Source: an uncultured Lachnospiraceae bacterium (lineage in GTDB: Bacteria > Bacillota > Clostridia > Lachnospirales > Lachnospiraceae). From it: a DNA stretch of 64,000 nt. The DNA is taken from positions 52,747 to 116,746 of the forward strand of contig ONAD01000018.1 of assembly GCA_900315735.1 (NCBI GenBank). Direction: 5' to 3'. The translations under genes were made by a program, and so were the position numbers. The first letter of the stretch is position 1. Each line of letters opens with the position of its first letter. Shown here piece by piece: positions 34,907 to 43,149 of the stretch. The notes below the pieces were generated by a model. It saw nothing but the letters and a program-made list of their open reading frames with translations, was not told where the DNA came from and ran no database searches.

Positions 34907-35470
34907 TTACTGATGCTGGATAAATCCAAATTTATCAAATGGATAGATTCTAAGCCATGCTTTTCCTATGATATCTGCCCGCTTGATATTTCCCACATCC
35001 GGGAACCTGCTGTCCTTGCTGTAATTGCGGTTATCTCCCAGCACAAAATATTCATCCTCACCTAATGTAATAGGGTCTGATGCAAGTCCCGGGTCTTTAA
35101 TAACCTCTCTTCCATAAGATTCCACCAGTTCTTCTCCGTTAATTAATATCTCCCCTTTATCGGTAATCTGCACCGTTTCTCCCGGCATTCCGATAATCCG
35201 CTTGATAAAATAAGTATCTTCCTTATACTGATACGGAAATACAATAATATCAAAACGTTCTGGCTCATGAAACCGATAGGATATCTTATCTACAATCAGA
35301 TTATCTCCATTGGTAAGAGTGTTTTCCATGGACGAACCATCCACTCTGGTCCGCTGTCCCACATAACGTATCATCAAAAATGTCAGTACCACAATTACAA
35401 TGAGATATAGTATGAAACTGACACTTTCCCTTACCGCTTTTCCTCTTTTGCCGCGTTCTTCTTCCTTCAT
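34907..35470 (-). CDS. lepB: type I signal peptidase (prokaryotic Ser-Lys type)
   Basis: This 187-residue membrane-anchored peptidase removes signal peptides from secreted proteins. One N-terminal helix is followed by the nucleophile region VDGSSMENTL, the lysine in YFIKRIIGMPGE and the conserved LGDNRNYSKDSR box. It lies between rbgA and rnhB and is one of two adjacent copies. Confidence 0.92.
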   Translation of the reverse strand: MKEEERGKRGKAVRESVSFILYLIVIVVLTFLMIRYVGQRTRVDGSSMENTLTNGDNLIVDKISYRFHEPERFDIIVFPYQYKEDTYFIKRIIGMPGETVQITDKGEILINGEELVESYGREVIKDPGLASDPITLGEDEYFVLGDNRNYSKDSRFPDVGNIKRADIIGKAWLRIYPFDKFGFIQHQ

Positions 35471-35518
35471 ATCTCCGTCTTGCTCCAACTCTTTTTGATT
35501 CCTGTTCTTATTTTTATC

Positions 35519-36370
35519 TTATGCTTCCACTTCCGGTTTTTCAAGTGAAATTTTACCAAGCTTTCCGGTACGGAATTCATCCAGCACAAGTGTAGCTGCT
35601 TTGGCATAATCTACTTCATTTCCTTTTTTAATACAGCCACGGTTTAAGGCAATTTTCTCCAACAGCTCTGCCGGTGTTCCCTCTTCTTCCATTCCGTATC
35701 TTTCCTTTAATACACCCGGATACTCTTCCCGCAGAATCTGAATCAGTTCCAGTGACAATTCATCAATATTTAAAATATCATCTTTGATGGAACCGATTAG
35801 TGCCAGTTTTAACCCAACGCTCTGGTCTTCAAATTTCGGCCATAAAATACCCGGCGTATCCAAAAGCTCTACATTCTTATTCAGGCGAATCCACTGCTTG
35901 CCCTTGGTAACACCCGGCTTATTTCCGGTCTTGGCACAGGCTTTTCCCGCAAACGTATTGATAAAGGTGGATTTTCCCACATTCGGAATTCCCACTACCA
36001 TAGCCCGCACCGGACGGTTCTTGATTCCTCTTCGTAAATCACGCTCTGTCTTTTCCTTGCAGGCTTCTGCTATAATTGCGGATACCTGCTTCATGCTTCC
36101 TTTATTTCTGGCATCCATGCGTACTACATAATAGCCCTTTTTCTTAAAGAACTCTGTCCAGCCTTCATTTTTTCTTTCATCTGCAAGGTCAGATTTGTTC
36201 AACAAAATCAGACGGGCTTTTCCTTTTCCCAGGGTATCTATATCCGGATTTCTGCTGCTTACCGGAATTCTTGCATCTACCAGTTCTATTACTAAATCTA
36301 CCAGTTTTATATCTTCCTGCATCTGACGTTTTGCTTTCGTCATATGTCCCGGATACCATTGAAACTGCAT
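35519..36370 (-). CDS. rbgA: ribosome biogenesis GTPase RbgA (YlqF)
   Basis: This 283-residue GTPase has circularly permuted G motifs: LLNKSDLADE (G4) comes before VGIPNVGKSTFIN (G1), and DTPGILWPKF (G3) follows. The N-terminus QFQWYPGHMTKAKRQMQ is the family signature. It promotes late assembly of the 50S subunit. Its position with rplS and rnhB is the conserved Bacillus arrangement. Confidence 0.96.
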   Translation of the reverse strand: MQFQWYPGHMTKAKRQMQEDIKLVDLVIELVDARIPVSSRNPDIDTLGKGKARLILLNKSDLADERKNEGWTEFFKKKGYYVVRMDARNKGSMKQVSAIIAEACKEKTERDLRRGIKNRPVRAMVVGIPNVGKSTFINTFAGKACAKTGNKPGVTKGKQWIRLNKNVELLDTPGILWPKFEDQSVGLKLALIGSIKDDILNIDELSLELIQILREEYPGVLKERYGMEEEGTPAELLEKIALNRGCIKKGNEVDYAKAATLVLDEFRTGKLGKISLEKPEVEA

Positions 36371-36400
36371 CTTATTTTCCTCTCTTCTCTTACTGCTCTG

Positions 36401-36988
36401 CTATTTGATAAAGCCGATTTTATGGAATGGAGAAATGCGGAACCATGCTTTTCCTACAATATATTCCCGCTTCACATTTCCAATATTGGCATAACGGCTG
36501 TCCTCACTGCTGTTGCGGTTATCTCCCAGTACAAAATACTCATCTTCCCCTACGGTAATCTCTTCGGATGCCAGTCCTGCATCTTCAATGGCAGCTGTAT
36601 CTACTTTTTCATCAAACAGCTCTCCATTTACATAGACTGCTCCATTCTTTATCTGTATCTTATCTCCCGGCACTCCAATTACACGTTTCACATAATAATG
36701 TGACTTTTCATTTCCATTTGGAAGAAACACGATAACATCATTCGCTTTTGGTTTCTTCAAATTATAAACAAAACGATTGACCAGAATCTCTTCGCCGTTC
36801 TCTATCGTAGGGTTCATGGACTGTCCTACCACAGTGGTTCGAAGTCCGATAAAATATACAAATACAAATGAAATTACCAGTACTATGGCAATCTCAATCA
36901 TCCAGGTGCCGATTTCTTTCAGCAGTGGTACATTTATTTTCTTTCTATGTCTGCCAAAATTCAAACCACGAACGCTGCCTCTACGCAT
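36401..36988 (-). CDS. lepB: type I signal peptidase, second copy
   Basis: This 195-residue Ser-Lys signal peptidase has an N-terminal Arg/Lys-rich tail, one helix (WMIEIAIVLVISFVFVYFIG), VVGQSMNPTIENGE around the serine, YVKRVIGVPGDKIQ with the lysine, and LGDNRNSSEDSR. It differs clearly from the copy at 34907, so they are likely old paralogues. Confidence 0.92.
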   Translation of the reverse strand: MRRGSVRGLNFGRHRKKINVPLLKEIGTWMIEIAIVLVISFVFVYFIGLRTTVVGQSMNPTIENGEEILVNRFVYNLKKPKANDVIVFLPNGNEKSHYYVKRVIGVPGDKIQIKNGAVYVNGELFDEKVDTAAIEDAGLASEEITVGEDEYFVLGDNRNSSEDSRYANIGNVKREYIVGKAWFRISPFHKIGFIK

Positions 36989-37071
36989 AATCTTATGTTC
37001 TCCTTCTTACCCAAATATCATTCGATATATCTACAGAACCTGCCACCGGCAGCTTCTTACGAATACGTGGT

Positions 37072-37165
37072 AACTACGAGAAACACGCTTTGCGAGTTTC
37101 TCGAGTTATCGCGGTGCTCGCCAAATCTGCATGCAAGCATGCGATTTTTCTCGCTACTCGCGTAA
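37072..37165. repeat. 94-bp intergenic repeat, copy 2
   Basis: This is the second copy of the element at 29633-29726, in the same orientation and nearly identical. It lies between the second lepB start and the rplS terminator, about 10 bp before the terminator hairpin. The first copy has the same relation to its neighbouring terminator. Confidence 0.85.
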
Positions 37166-37169
37166 ATAC

Positions 37170-37202
37170 AACAAAAGGGACGATACACACTGGCACGTCC
37201 CT
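37170..37202 (-). terminator. terminator of rplS
   Basis: AGGGACG (37196-37202, minus) pairs with CGTCCCT (37176-37182) around a 13-nt loop, followed by TTTTGTTG on the minus strand. Confidence 0.7.
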
Positions 37203-37213
37203 CTGGCTGATTC

Positions 37214-37567
37214 TTATTTTACTAACTCTTTTACTTTTGCTTTCTTACCGATACGACCTCTTAAGTAATTCAGCTTAGCTCTTCTTACTTTACCAGCTCT
37301 TACTACTTCAACCTTCTCTACATTAGGAGAATGTAATGGCCAGGTCTTCTCTACGCCAACACCATTAGAGAATTTACGAACGGTAAATGTCTCACGGTTG
37401 CTTCCGCCCTGTTTCTTTAATACAACACCTTCGAAAACCTGAATTCTTTCACGGTTTCCCTCTTTGATTTTCGCATAAACCTTAACGGTATCTCCTACAC
37501 GAAACTCTGGTGCATCTGCCTTTAACTGCTCTGCTTCAATGTTCTTAATAATTTCACTTGCGTTCAT
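37214..37567 (-). CDS. rplS: 50S ribosomal protein L19
   Basis: This 117-residue ribosomal protein at the 30S-50S interface carries [34 protein letters not shown] and a C-terminal [21 protein letters not shown] chose the ATG at 37567, preceded by GGAGG; upstream in-frame starts are within the leader. Confidence 0.97.
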   Translation of the reverse strand: MNASEIIKNIEAEQLKADAPEFRVGDTVKVYAKIKEGNRERIQVFEGVVLKKQGGSNRETFTVRKFSNGVGVEKTWPLHSPNVEKVEVVRAGKVRRAKLNYLRGRIGKKAKVKELVK

Positions 37568-37675
37568 TTTGTGACCTCCTGTATATTTTGATGTTCTTAA
37601 TGCATTCATTTGCAACAGAGGACCATCGCCTATTCACAACTGTTGTATTGTATCATGTTCTTTATGCCTCGTCAA
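37568..37675 (-). promoter_or_regulatory. rplS promoter and leader
   Basis: TTGACG (37670-37675) and TACAAT (37647-37652) are 17 bp apart on the minus strand, leaving a leader of about 75 nt. L19 leader RNAs that bind L19 are known in Firmicutes; I cannot tell whether this one folds that way. Confidence 0.55.
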
Positions 37676-37682
37676 GCTATTT

Positions 37683-38738
37683 TTATAAGCGTTTCTGTAA
37701 CATTTCCGGATTGGATGCATAAACCAATGCTGTCTCTTTTGTAATCTTTCCTTCCTGATACAATTTCAAAAGACTGCTGTCCATGGATATCATATCTTCC
37801 CGATTCGATGAATATACAACACCGTCAATCTGTGGTACTTTGTTCTCACGAATCATATTACGGATTGCCGGTGTCACAGTCATAATTTCAAATGCCGGAA
37901 TCACATTGCCATTGATATCCGGTACAAGCTGCTGGGAAACAATTGCCTGCAGCACCATGGAAAGCTGTACTGCAATCTGCCGCTGCTGATTTGCCGGAAA
38001 TACATCAATGATACGGTCAATGGTATTGGCTGCCCCTATGGTATGTAAGGTGGATATGATAAGATGTCCTGTCTCTGCTGCCGTCATGGCAACTCCAATC
38101 GTCTCATAATCACGCATTTCTCCAAGAAGAATCACATCCGGGCTCTGTCGTAAGGATGCCCGCAGTGCCGTCACATAATTTTCAGTATCTACATTTATCT
38201 CACGCTGGCTGATGATTCCCTGCTGATGGCTGTGCAGATATTCAATCGGATCTTCTAATGTAATAATATGCTTGGCACATCGGCGGTTCAGCGCATCTAC
38301 CATACAGGCTAACGTGGTAGACTTACCACTTCCTGCCGGTCCTGTTACTAAAACCATGCCCTTTGGCTGCAGACCAAGGTCAATAATATTCTGCGGAATT
38401 CCAATGTCCTCCGGCTTTGGCAAATTAAAGGTAATCACACGGACCACCGCTGACAATGCACCTCTTTGCTTATATGCACTGACACGAAATCTTGACAGTC
38501 CCTGTACCGCAAAGGAGAAGTCATCATCCCCATGCTTTAATAACCGGTCAATATCACGATGATCCGCCAGTTCATAAATCTGCTCTAAATAATTTTCTGT
38601 CTCAGGAGGCATCAACCGCTCTCCCTCTTCTTTTATAATTACATTATTGGAACGATATGATATCGGAAGTCCGGCTACAATAAATATATCCGATGCATGC
38701 TCCTCTACTGCTTTTCGTAATACTTCTCTTACATCCAT
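37683..38738 (-). CDS. pilT: PilT-family type IV pilus retraction ATPase
   Basis: This 351-residue hexameric ATPase has the PilT N-terminal domain (EHASDIFIVAGLPISYR), Walker A GPAGSGKSTTLACM, the Asp box DPIEYLHSH, Walker B VILLGEMRDYETI and the His box STLHTIGAANTIDRII. The AxGEMRDxET pattern is characteristic of PilT rather than of PilB. It is the last gene of a minus-strand cluster with prepilin-like genes. No assembly ATPase is present in the window. Confidence 0.93.
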   Translation of the reverse strand: MDVREVLRKAVEEHASDIFIVAGLPISYRSNNVIIKEEGERLMPPETENYLEQIYELADHRDIDRLLKHGDDDFSFAVQGLSRFRVSAYKQRGALSAVVRVITFNLPKPEDIGIPQNIIDLGLQPKGMVLVTGPAGSGKSTTLACMVDALNRRCAKHIITLEDPIEYLHSHQQGIISQREINVDTENYVTALRASLRQSPDVILLGEMRDYETIGVAMTAAETGHLIISTLHTIGAANTIDRIIDVFPANQQRQIAVQLSMVLQAIVSQQLVPDINGNVIPAFEIMTVTPAIRNMIRENKVPQIDGVVYSSNREDMISMDSSLLKLYQEGKITKETALVYASNPEMLQKRL

Positions 38739-38757
38739 AATTTTCCCACCAATCTCT

Positions 38758-39249
38758 TTATTTCTGCTGCTCCATCAACGGAAGCTTTGTTTCCTCCTGT
38801 CTTACATCAGTAGCAGTTTCTTTCCATTCTAATATGCTCCATTCCAGCATTTCTCCTGTCTTTCCATCTGCCTCTTCCGTAATAGAAAGCTTTACACATA
38901 ACTCCTGGGTATCCGTCTCCGGCACACAAAAGGTTACGGTATCAGCTGCATCCTTCACTTCCGGTAATCCGGAAATTTCCTGCAATGCCATATCTTTATT
39001 TTCTGCTTGCTGCAGAATGGAATCTATCTCTGATAAGACATCTTCAGCCTTATTATATGCTTCATAATAGGCACTCATTTTATCCGCTGCCCGCTCACTG
39101 TATTTATAATCACGCAGGGACGAAGATAATGACAACACTGCGAATAATAAAAAAGTCAGAATCAATACTACCACTAACAAAAAAGAGTATCCAAAAGGAC
39201 TGGCAATACGCGGCCTGCGTTTTTCTTCGTATAATGCACTCTTACTCAT
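38758..39249 (-). CDS. pilus-assembly-associated membrane protein, function unknown
   Basis: This 163-residue protein has one N-terminal helix (YSFLLVVVLILTFLLFAVLS) after a basic segment, then a soluble domain with two cysteines (TVTFCVPETDTQELCVKL). It resembles a pseudopilin in overall plan but lacks the Glu at position 5 of a type IV prepilin. It overlaps the next prepilin-like gene by 8 bp. Confidence 0.6.
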   Translation of the reverse strand: MSKSALYEEKRRPRIASPFGYSFLLVVVLILTFLLFAVLSLSSSLRDYKYSERAADKMSAYYEAYNKAEDVLSEIDSILQQAENKDMALQEISGLPEVKDAADTVTFCVPETDTQELCVKLSITEEADGKTGEMLEWSILEWKETATDVRQEETKLPLMEQQK

Positions 39250-39697
39250 CTTCCGCCGCCTCCCTCTGACTGATTACTTTCTTTAGTTCCACTTCATAAA
39301 TGGTCTTTTCTTCCTCCTCATCCTTCTGCTTTACTGCAAAAAGACCGACCATCCGCTGCTCTGCTTCACCCAATGTAATCCACAGGGTATATTCCGCATC
39401 TTTCGTCTTACAGTTCTCCCAGTCAGCATCAAAGGATACCAGAAATGTATTATCCTCTTTCTCATAATAAGAATACTCTTCCTTCAGATAATCTTCCATA
39501 TCTGTTCCGGAGCGGAATACTTCTGCTGCCGCTGCAGCCTTATGTACTGCCATATTCATATTTCCTGCATCTTCACTGATGCAATGGGACTTTGCAAATA
39601 ACTGCAATCCCACCGCTGCAGCAATACAGAAAAATAAAATCGATATCATAAGTTCCAGTAAAAATACCCCGGAACGTCTTGCCTGCCCTTCTATCAT
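39242..39697 (-). CDS. type IV prepilin-like minor pilin
   Basis: This 151-residue protein begins MIEGQARRSG then VFLLELMISILFFCIAAAVG. The RRSG/VFLLELM junction with Glu at +5 is the type IV prepilin (N-methylation) motif. The globular part is small and acidic. I chose the ATG at 39697; a longer frame upstream overlaps another gene and has no site. No prepilin peptidase is in the window. Confidence 0.7.
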   Translation of the reverse strand: MIEGQARRSGVFLLELMISILFFCIAAAVGLQLFAKSHCISEDAGNMNMAVHKAAAAAEVFRSGTDMEDYLKEEYSYYEKEDNTFLVSFDADWENCKTKDAEYTLWITLGEAEQRMVGLFAVKQKDEEEEKTIYEVELKKVISQREAAEDE

Positions 39698-39707
39698 ATG
39701 CCTTCCT

Positions 39708-40196
39708 CTATTCCTGTCCACTGCCGACAACGGCCACCACAGTATCCATTTTCCTTCCATCTTCTGACGTGCAGGAAAAATGCAATAATCCATTTTCCAA
39801 AGCTTCCATCTTAAAATCTTCAACCGGAATGACTGCCTTTCCATCCGCTGTACTTACAGCAGTTCCGGACCGGACAAAAAGCTCTTTCAACATGCCATCC
39901 TCTTCAAAAATATAGGTGCAATATTCTTCTCCATCATAATCCTGCCGGATGATAAGGCTGTCAGTTCCATCCACCGAACCAATGGTAACTGTCCCATTAT
40001 CATTCTGATGAATCTTCTCCGTAAGATAAGACAATACTGTTCTGCTTTCGTAATTTTCATCTGCCATAGTTGTCGTATCCTGATAAATATCTGCTGCCAG
40101 AATAAGCACCAGAAGTCCGCAGATTGCCAGCAGTCCAAACAATGCCCACGGAAATAAAATATCAATTGTATGTTTTCTGGCGGTATTCTCTGCCAT
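39708..40196 (-). CDS. DUF4860-type pilus cluster protein
   Basis: This 162-residue protein has an N-terminal helix (WALFGLLAICGLLVLILAAD) and a domain like DUF4860 of Lachnospiraceae pilus clusters (YESRTVLSYLTEKIHQND, CTYIFEEDGMLKELFV). I chose the ATG at 40196, which has GAGGG at correct spacing. Function unknown. Confidence 0.6.
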   Translation of the reverse strand: MAENTARKHTIDILFPWALFGLLAICGLLVLILAADIYQDTTTMADENYESRTVLSYLTEKIHQNDNGTVTIGSVDGTDSLIIRQDYDGEEYCTYIFEEDGMLKELFVRSGTAVSTADGKAVIPVEDFKMEALENGLLHFSCTSEDGRKMDTVVAVVGSGQE

Positions 40197-40213
40197 ATTC
40201 ATCCCTCTTCACT

Positions 40214-40561
40214 CTAATTCTTGCGCTCAATTACTGTCACATCCGGCATAATATTTGCTCCAAGCAGCTGATAGTCCACAAAGAACTGTTCCTTATCATA
40301 GGAAAAACCATACTGTTCTTCCAGATACGAAAGACTGTCCGGGTAATGTCCTTCCAGCACATAACACTGCACGATTTCTCTCTGCAGGGCCTCTTCTAAA
40401 GAACGTTTTTCCTCTTCTTTACTGTCTGCCATCAATCGGTTCAATCCATGGCAGGTCAATAAAATAATACAACAGGAAATGATCACCGTAAGCAACACCT
40501 TTGCCCAGATGGAATGCCTTTTTTCATGAAAAAAAAGTCTCTTTCGACGAAATCCTTCCAT
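40214..40561 (-). CDS. small single-helix protein of the pilus cluster, unknown function
   Basis: This 115-residue protein has a basic N-terminus, one membrane helix (WAKVLLTVIISCCIILLTC) and a charged soluble tail with YPDSLSYLEEQYGFSYDKEQ. I do not recognise the family. Its position between the platform-protein gene and the DUF4860 gene suggests a pilus assembly role. Confidence 0.55.
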   Translation of the reverse strand: MEGFRRKRLFFHEKRHSIWAKVLLTVIISCCIILLTCHGLNRLMADSKEEEKRSLEEALQREIVQCYVLEGHYPDSLSYLEEQYGFSYDKEQFFVDYQLLGANIMPDVTVIERKN

Positions 40562-40574
40562 ATGTATCTCCTTC

Positions 40575-41627
40575 TTACAGTCCTGCCATAATTCCCATCA
40601 ACGGAAGAATCACAGATAACAGTATCATTCCGACAATAACAGACAAAATAATTACAAGCGTTGGTTCTAATATTGCAATATAAGAAGACATCCTCTGATC
40701 GATTTCTCTTTCATACTGTCTTGCTATCGTCTCTAATGTTTCATCGGTTTCTCCGGTTTTCCCGGAAATCACCAGCATCCTCTCATACAAGCCTTCAAAT
40801 ATTCCGGCACCGCCTACTGCTGCTGCAAAATCTTCGCCCTCTTCCATTTTCTGGCTGCATTTCTTAATCTTCTCCGAAAAATTCTTATCTGCAATCAATT
40901 CGTCTGCAAATTCCAGACCCTTTTGCGGATTTTGTCCACTTTTCAAAGTCAGATACAGGCTGTCTGCAAAACGGCATGCTGCAATTTTATCGTATAAGCC
41001 ATGAAACAAGTGCATTTTTCTGCTAAAACCGGCAAACGCTCTTCGTCCTCTGCTGCTCTTTACAAAATAAACAAATACACCAACGATTACCGCAGCTATT
41101 GCAATGAATACAATTGCATAATTAGAAATTGTTTTTCCCAATGCCAGCATGCCACCGGAAAATCCGGTCATCTGTCTGCCTAACTGGTGAAATACCTGTT
41201 CAAATACCGGCATTACTTTTGTTAAAAGTATCACAATCACAGCTATCATCATAGCAACCATAATCAAAGGATATGTAAGTGCACTTTTAATACTCTTCTC
41301 TATCTCATCCTCACGTTCGTAATGGTGAGTCAGTCCATTCATAACATCATCCAGTGTACCTGTTTCTTCTCCTATCTTAACCATCTGAAGAAGATAATCC
41401 GGAAATACACCGGTCTTTTCCAGTGCAGGATATAACAACCCTGTATTTATCATTTCATCATACATAGCCTGAAGTATTGCCTTTTCCTGCACATTCTTTG
41501 CATCTTCCAGTAATAATGACACACCCTCAACTGCCGGAAAGCCTGCATGCAGAACCATTGTCATCTGGCTGCAAAAAGATGCACATTCAAGATTTGACAG
41601 CTTTTGCTGTTTTTTACTTTTTCCCAT
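40575..41627 (-). CDS. type II secretion/type IV pilus platform protein, PilC/GspF family
   Basis: This 350-residue inner-membrane platform protein has two repeats of the T2SF domain: an N-terminal GFPAVEGVSLLLEDAKN with KIGEETGTLDDV, and a second half with KSGQNPQKGLEFADE and ISGKTGETDETLETIARQYE, each followed by membrane helices (VAMMIAVIVILL; ILEPTLVIILSVIVGMILLS). It anchors pilus assembly or retraction ATPases. Confidence 0.9.
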   Translation of the reverse strand: MGKSKKQQKLSNLECASFCSQMTMVLHAGFPAVEGVSLLLEDAKNVQEKAILQAMYDEMINTGLLYPALEKTGVFPDYLLQMVKIGEETGTLDDVMNGLTHHYEREDEIEKSIKSALTYPLIMVAMMIAVIVILLTKVMPVFEQVFHQLGRQMTGFSGGMLALGKTISNYAIVFIAIAAVIVGVFVYFVKSSRGRRAFAGFSRKMHLFHGLYDKIAACRFADSLYLTLKSGQNPQKGLEFADELIADKNFSEKIKKCSQKMEEGEDFAAAVGGAGIFEGLYERMLVISGKTGETDETLETIARQYEREIDQRMSSYIAILEPTLVIILSVIVGMILLSVILPLMGIMAGL

Positions 41628-41642
41628 ACTTTTCTTCCTCTC

Positions 41643-42614
41643 TTAATATGTGTACTTTATAATATAACGGCTTCCGTCGCCAATATAATCTTTTACGGTA
41701 TCATCATCATTGTTGGCTGCCAGGGTCGGGTCCATAAGAGACCAGTCCTTTCCGTCAAAAGATATAATGTTATCTACCCAGCCTATTTCATCCACATAAC
41801 AGCTAATCCACGCATGATAAGCCTCACCCGCATATCCTACCTGAAGTTTGGTTGAAATTCTCTGCGAACGAAGCATCGCTGCCATCAATGCTGCATAATC
41901 AAAACAGATTCCTTTTCCGGACGAAAGTGTTTCATCTACGTCCGGCACATATCCATATGCAACATTCTCTGCTTTTTCTTCATCATATGTAATATTTTCA
42001 ATTACATAATGATAAATATTGGTTACTACATCAAGGTCACTGCCACAGCCTGCTGCCAGTTCTTCCCCTTTCTTTACTGCCTTGGAATTCTCATCAAAAT
42101 CCACATAGCAGTTAGGTGCCAGAAATGGGACAAATTCATCTGTAATGGTAACATCAATACTTTGGGTAAATGCTGTTGCATACAAATTTTCTTCTACTGA
42201 TGCAGCCTCATATAAGGTCAGCTGGTAAGTACCGCTTCCCTGTGTCAGTGGATATACAATATACGTTCCATTCTTTGTCACCAGATAGGTATATGCTTCC
42301 CCCTCCGGTGTCTCTATCTGAAATTTTACCTTCTCGTTGGTTCCGGTATAATTAAGCATCACATAACCATCGGATGCATGAGATGCATCAATGGCAATCT
42401 GATCTGTACCATAAGTCACTTCTCCGGAAGCCTCCGGATGTAATACTTCTGCTGTCGCATCACGATTTCCCCTTGCGGAATCATTGCTGCTTTGTTCCGG
42501 CGAATTCTTCTCTCCGCCGCAGCCTCCCAATGCACAGCTCATCAGTAATATCCCTGCGACCATCCATATTATCAGGCAATATTTCTTACTGTGTCGGCTC
42601 TTTTGCCCCTGCAT
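41643..42614 (-). CDS. transglutaminase-like lipoprotein
   Basis: This 323-residue exported lipoprotein has a lipobox at LLMSCALGGC, a beta-rich N-terminal part, then a transglutaminase-like core. The triad is visible as GKGICFDYAALMAAML (Cys), YAGEAYHAWISCYVDEIG (His) and WSLMDPTLAAND-type (Asp). It could cleave or crosslink peptides or proteins outside the cell. It starts 10 bp after the sipW stop and precedes the type IV pilus genes. Confidence 0.8.
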   Translation of the reverse strand: MQGQKSRHSKKYCLIIWMVAGILLMSCALGGCGGEKNSPEQSSNDSARGNRDATAEVLHPEASGEVTYGTDQIAIDASHASDGYVMLNYTGTNEKVKFQIETPEGEAYTYLVTKNGTYIVYPLTQGSGTYQLTLYEAASVEENLYATAFTQSIDVTITDEFVPFLAPNCYVDFDENSKAVKKGEELAAGCGSDLDVVTNIYHYVIENITYDEEKAENVAYGYVPDVDETLSSGKGICFDYAALMAAMLRSQRISTKLQVGYAGEAYHAWISCYVDEIGWVDNIISFDGKDWSLMDPTLAANNDDDTVKDYIGDGSRYIIKYTY

Positions 42615-42624
42615 GACAACACAC

Positions 42625-43149
42625 CTATTCCTTTTCCTGTATATTCCTGCTATCTGTACCTATATATAGTAAAATTGCCGCCAGTAATACAACTGAGACG
42701 ATTACAATTTTTCCATAGAAGGTCACCATAGCTGCAAATATCCCTCCTAATACCGGAATGGTCAGGGTCACTTTTCCAATTACCTGTGCATAGGAAACCG
42801 GGGAAATATCCTCCGCTTCATTTGCATCTCCTTTGGTAATCAGCTGACCGGACACCACCTGGTTCTTCACCACACGATGGGTAATGATAATTCCTGCATC
42901 TGTATCACTCCGATATGCCACGACTTCACCTTCCATAAGATTTGCCGGTACTTCTTCCCTGACATAAATAAGGCTTCCTACCGGAATTGCCGGTTCCATA
43001 CTTCCGCTTACGACGGTGTAAATATCAAACCCTGCAAGCCTTGGTAATGTCAGTGGTATGCAAATCAGAATCACCAATATCAGAAGAGATACTCCTATCA
43101 TACTACAGATTCTGGCTATTGTCCTCTTTTTTCTTTTTGTTTTTCCCAT
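42625..43149 (-). CDS. sipW: SipW-type (ER-like) signal peptidase I
   Basis: This 174-residue signal peptidase has Ser-His chemistry: VVSGSMEPAIPVGS contains the serine, IITHRVVKNQ the histidine that replaces Lys, and LITKGDANEAED is the conserved box. Membrane helices flank the domain at both ends. In Bacillus, SipW processes TasA and TapA; two TasA-like proteins are encoded in the same operon, so these are its likely substrates. The start lies 47 bp inside the upstream gene, with AGAGG as the site. Confidence 0.9.
   Translation of the reverse strand: MGKTKRKKRTIARICSMIGVSLLILVILICIPLTLPRLAGFDIYTVVSGSMEPAIPVGSLIYVREEVPANLMEGEVVAYRSDTDAGIIITHRVVKNQVVSGQLITKGDANEAEDISPVSYAQVIGKVTLTIPVLGGIFAAMVTFYGKIVIVSVVLLAAILLYIGTDSRNIQEKE

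Noticed and set aside
35470..36401. duplication around rbgA, because lepB occurs on both sides
   Set aside because: The two peptidases differ strongly in sequence, so a recent duplication is not supported.
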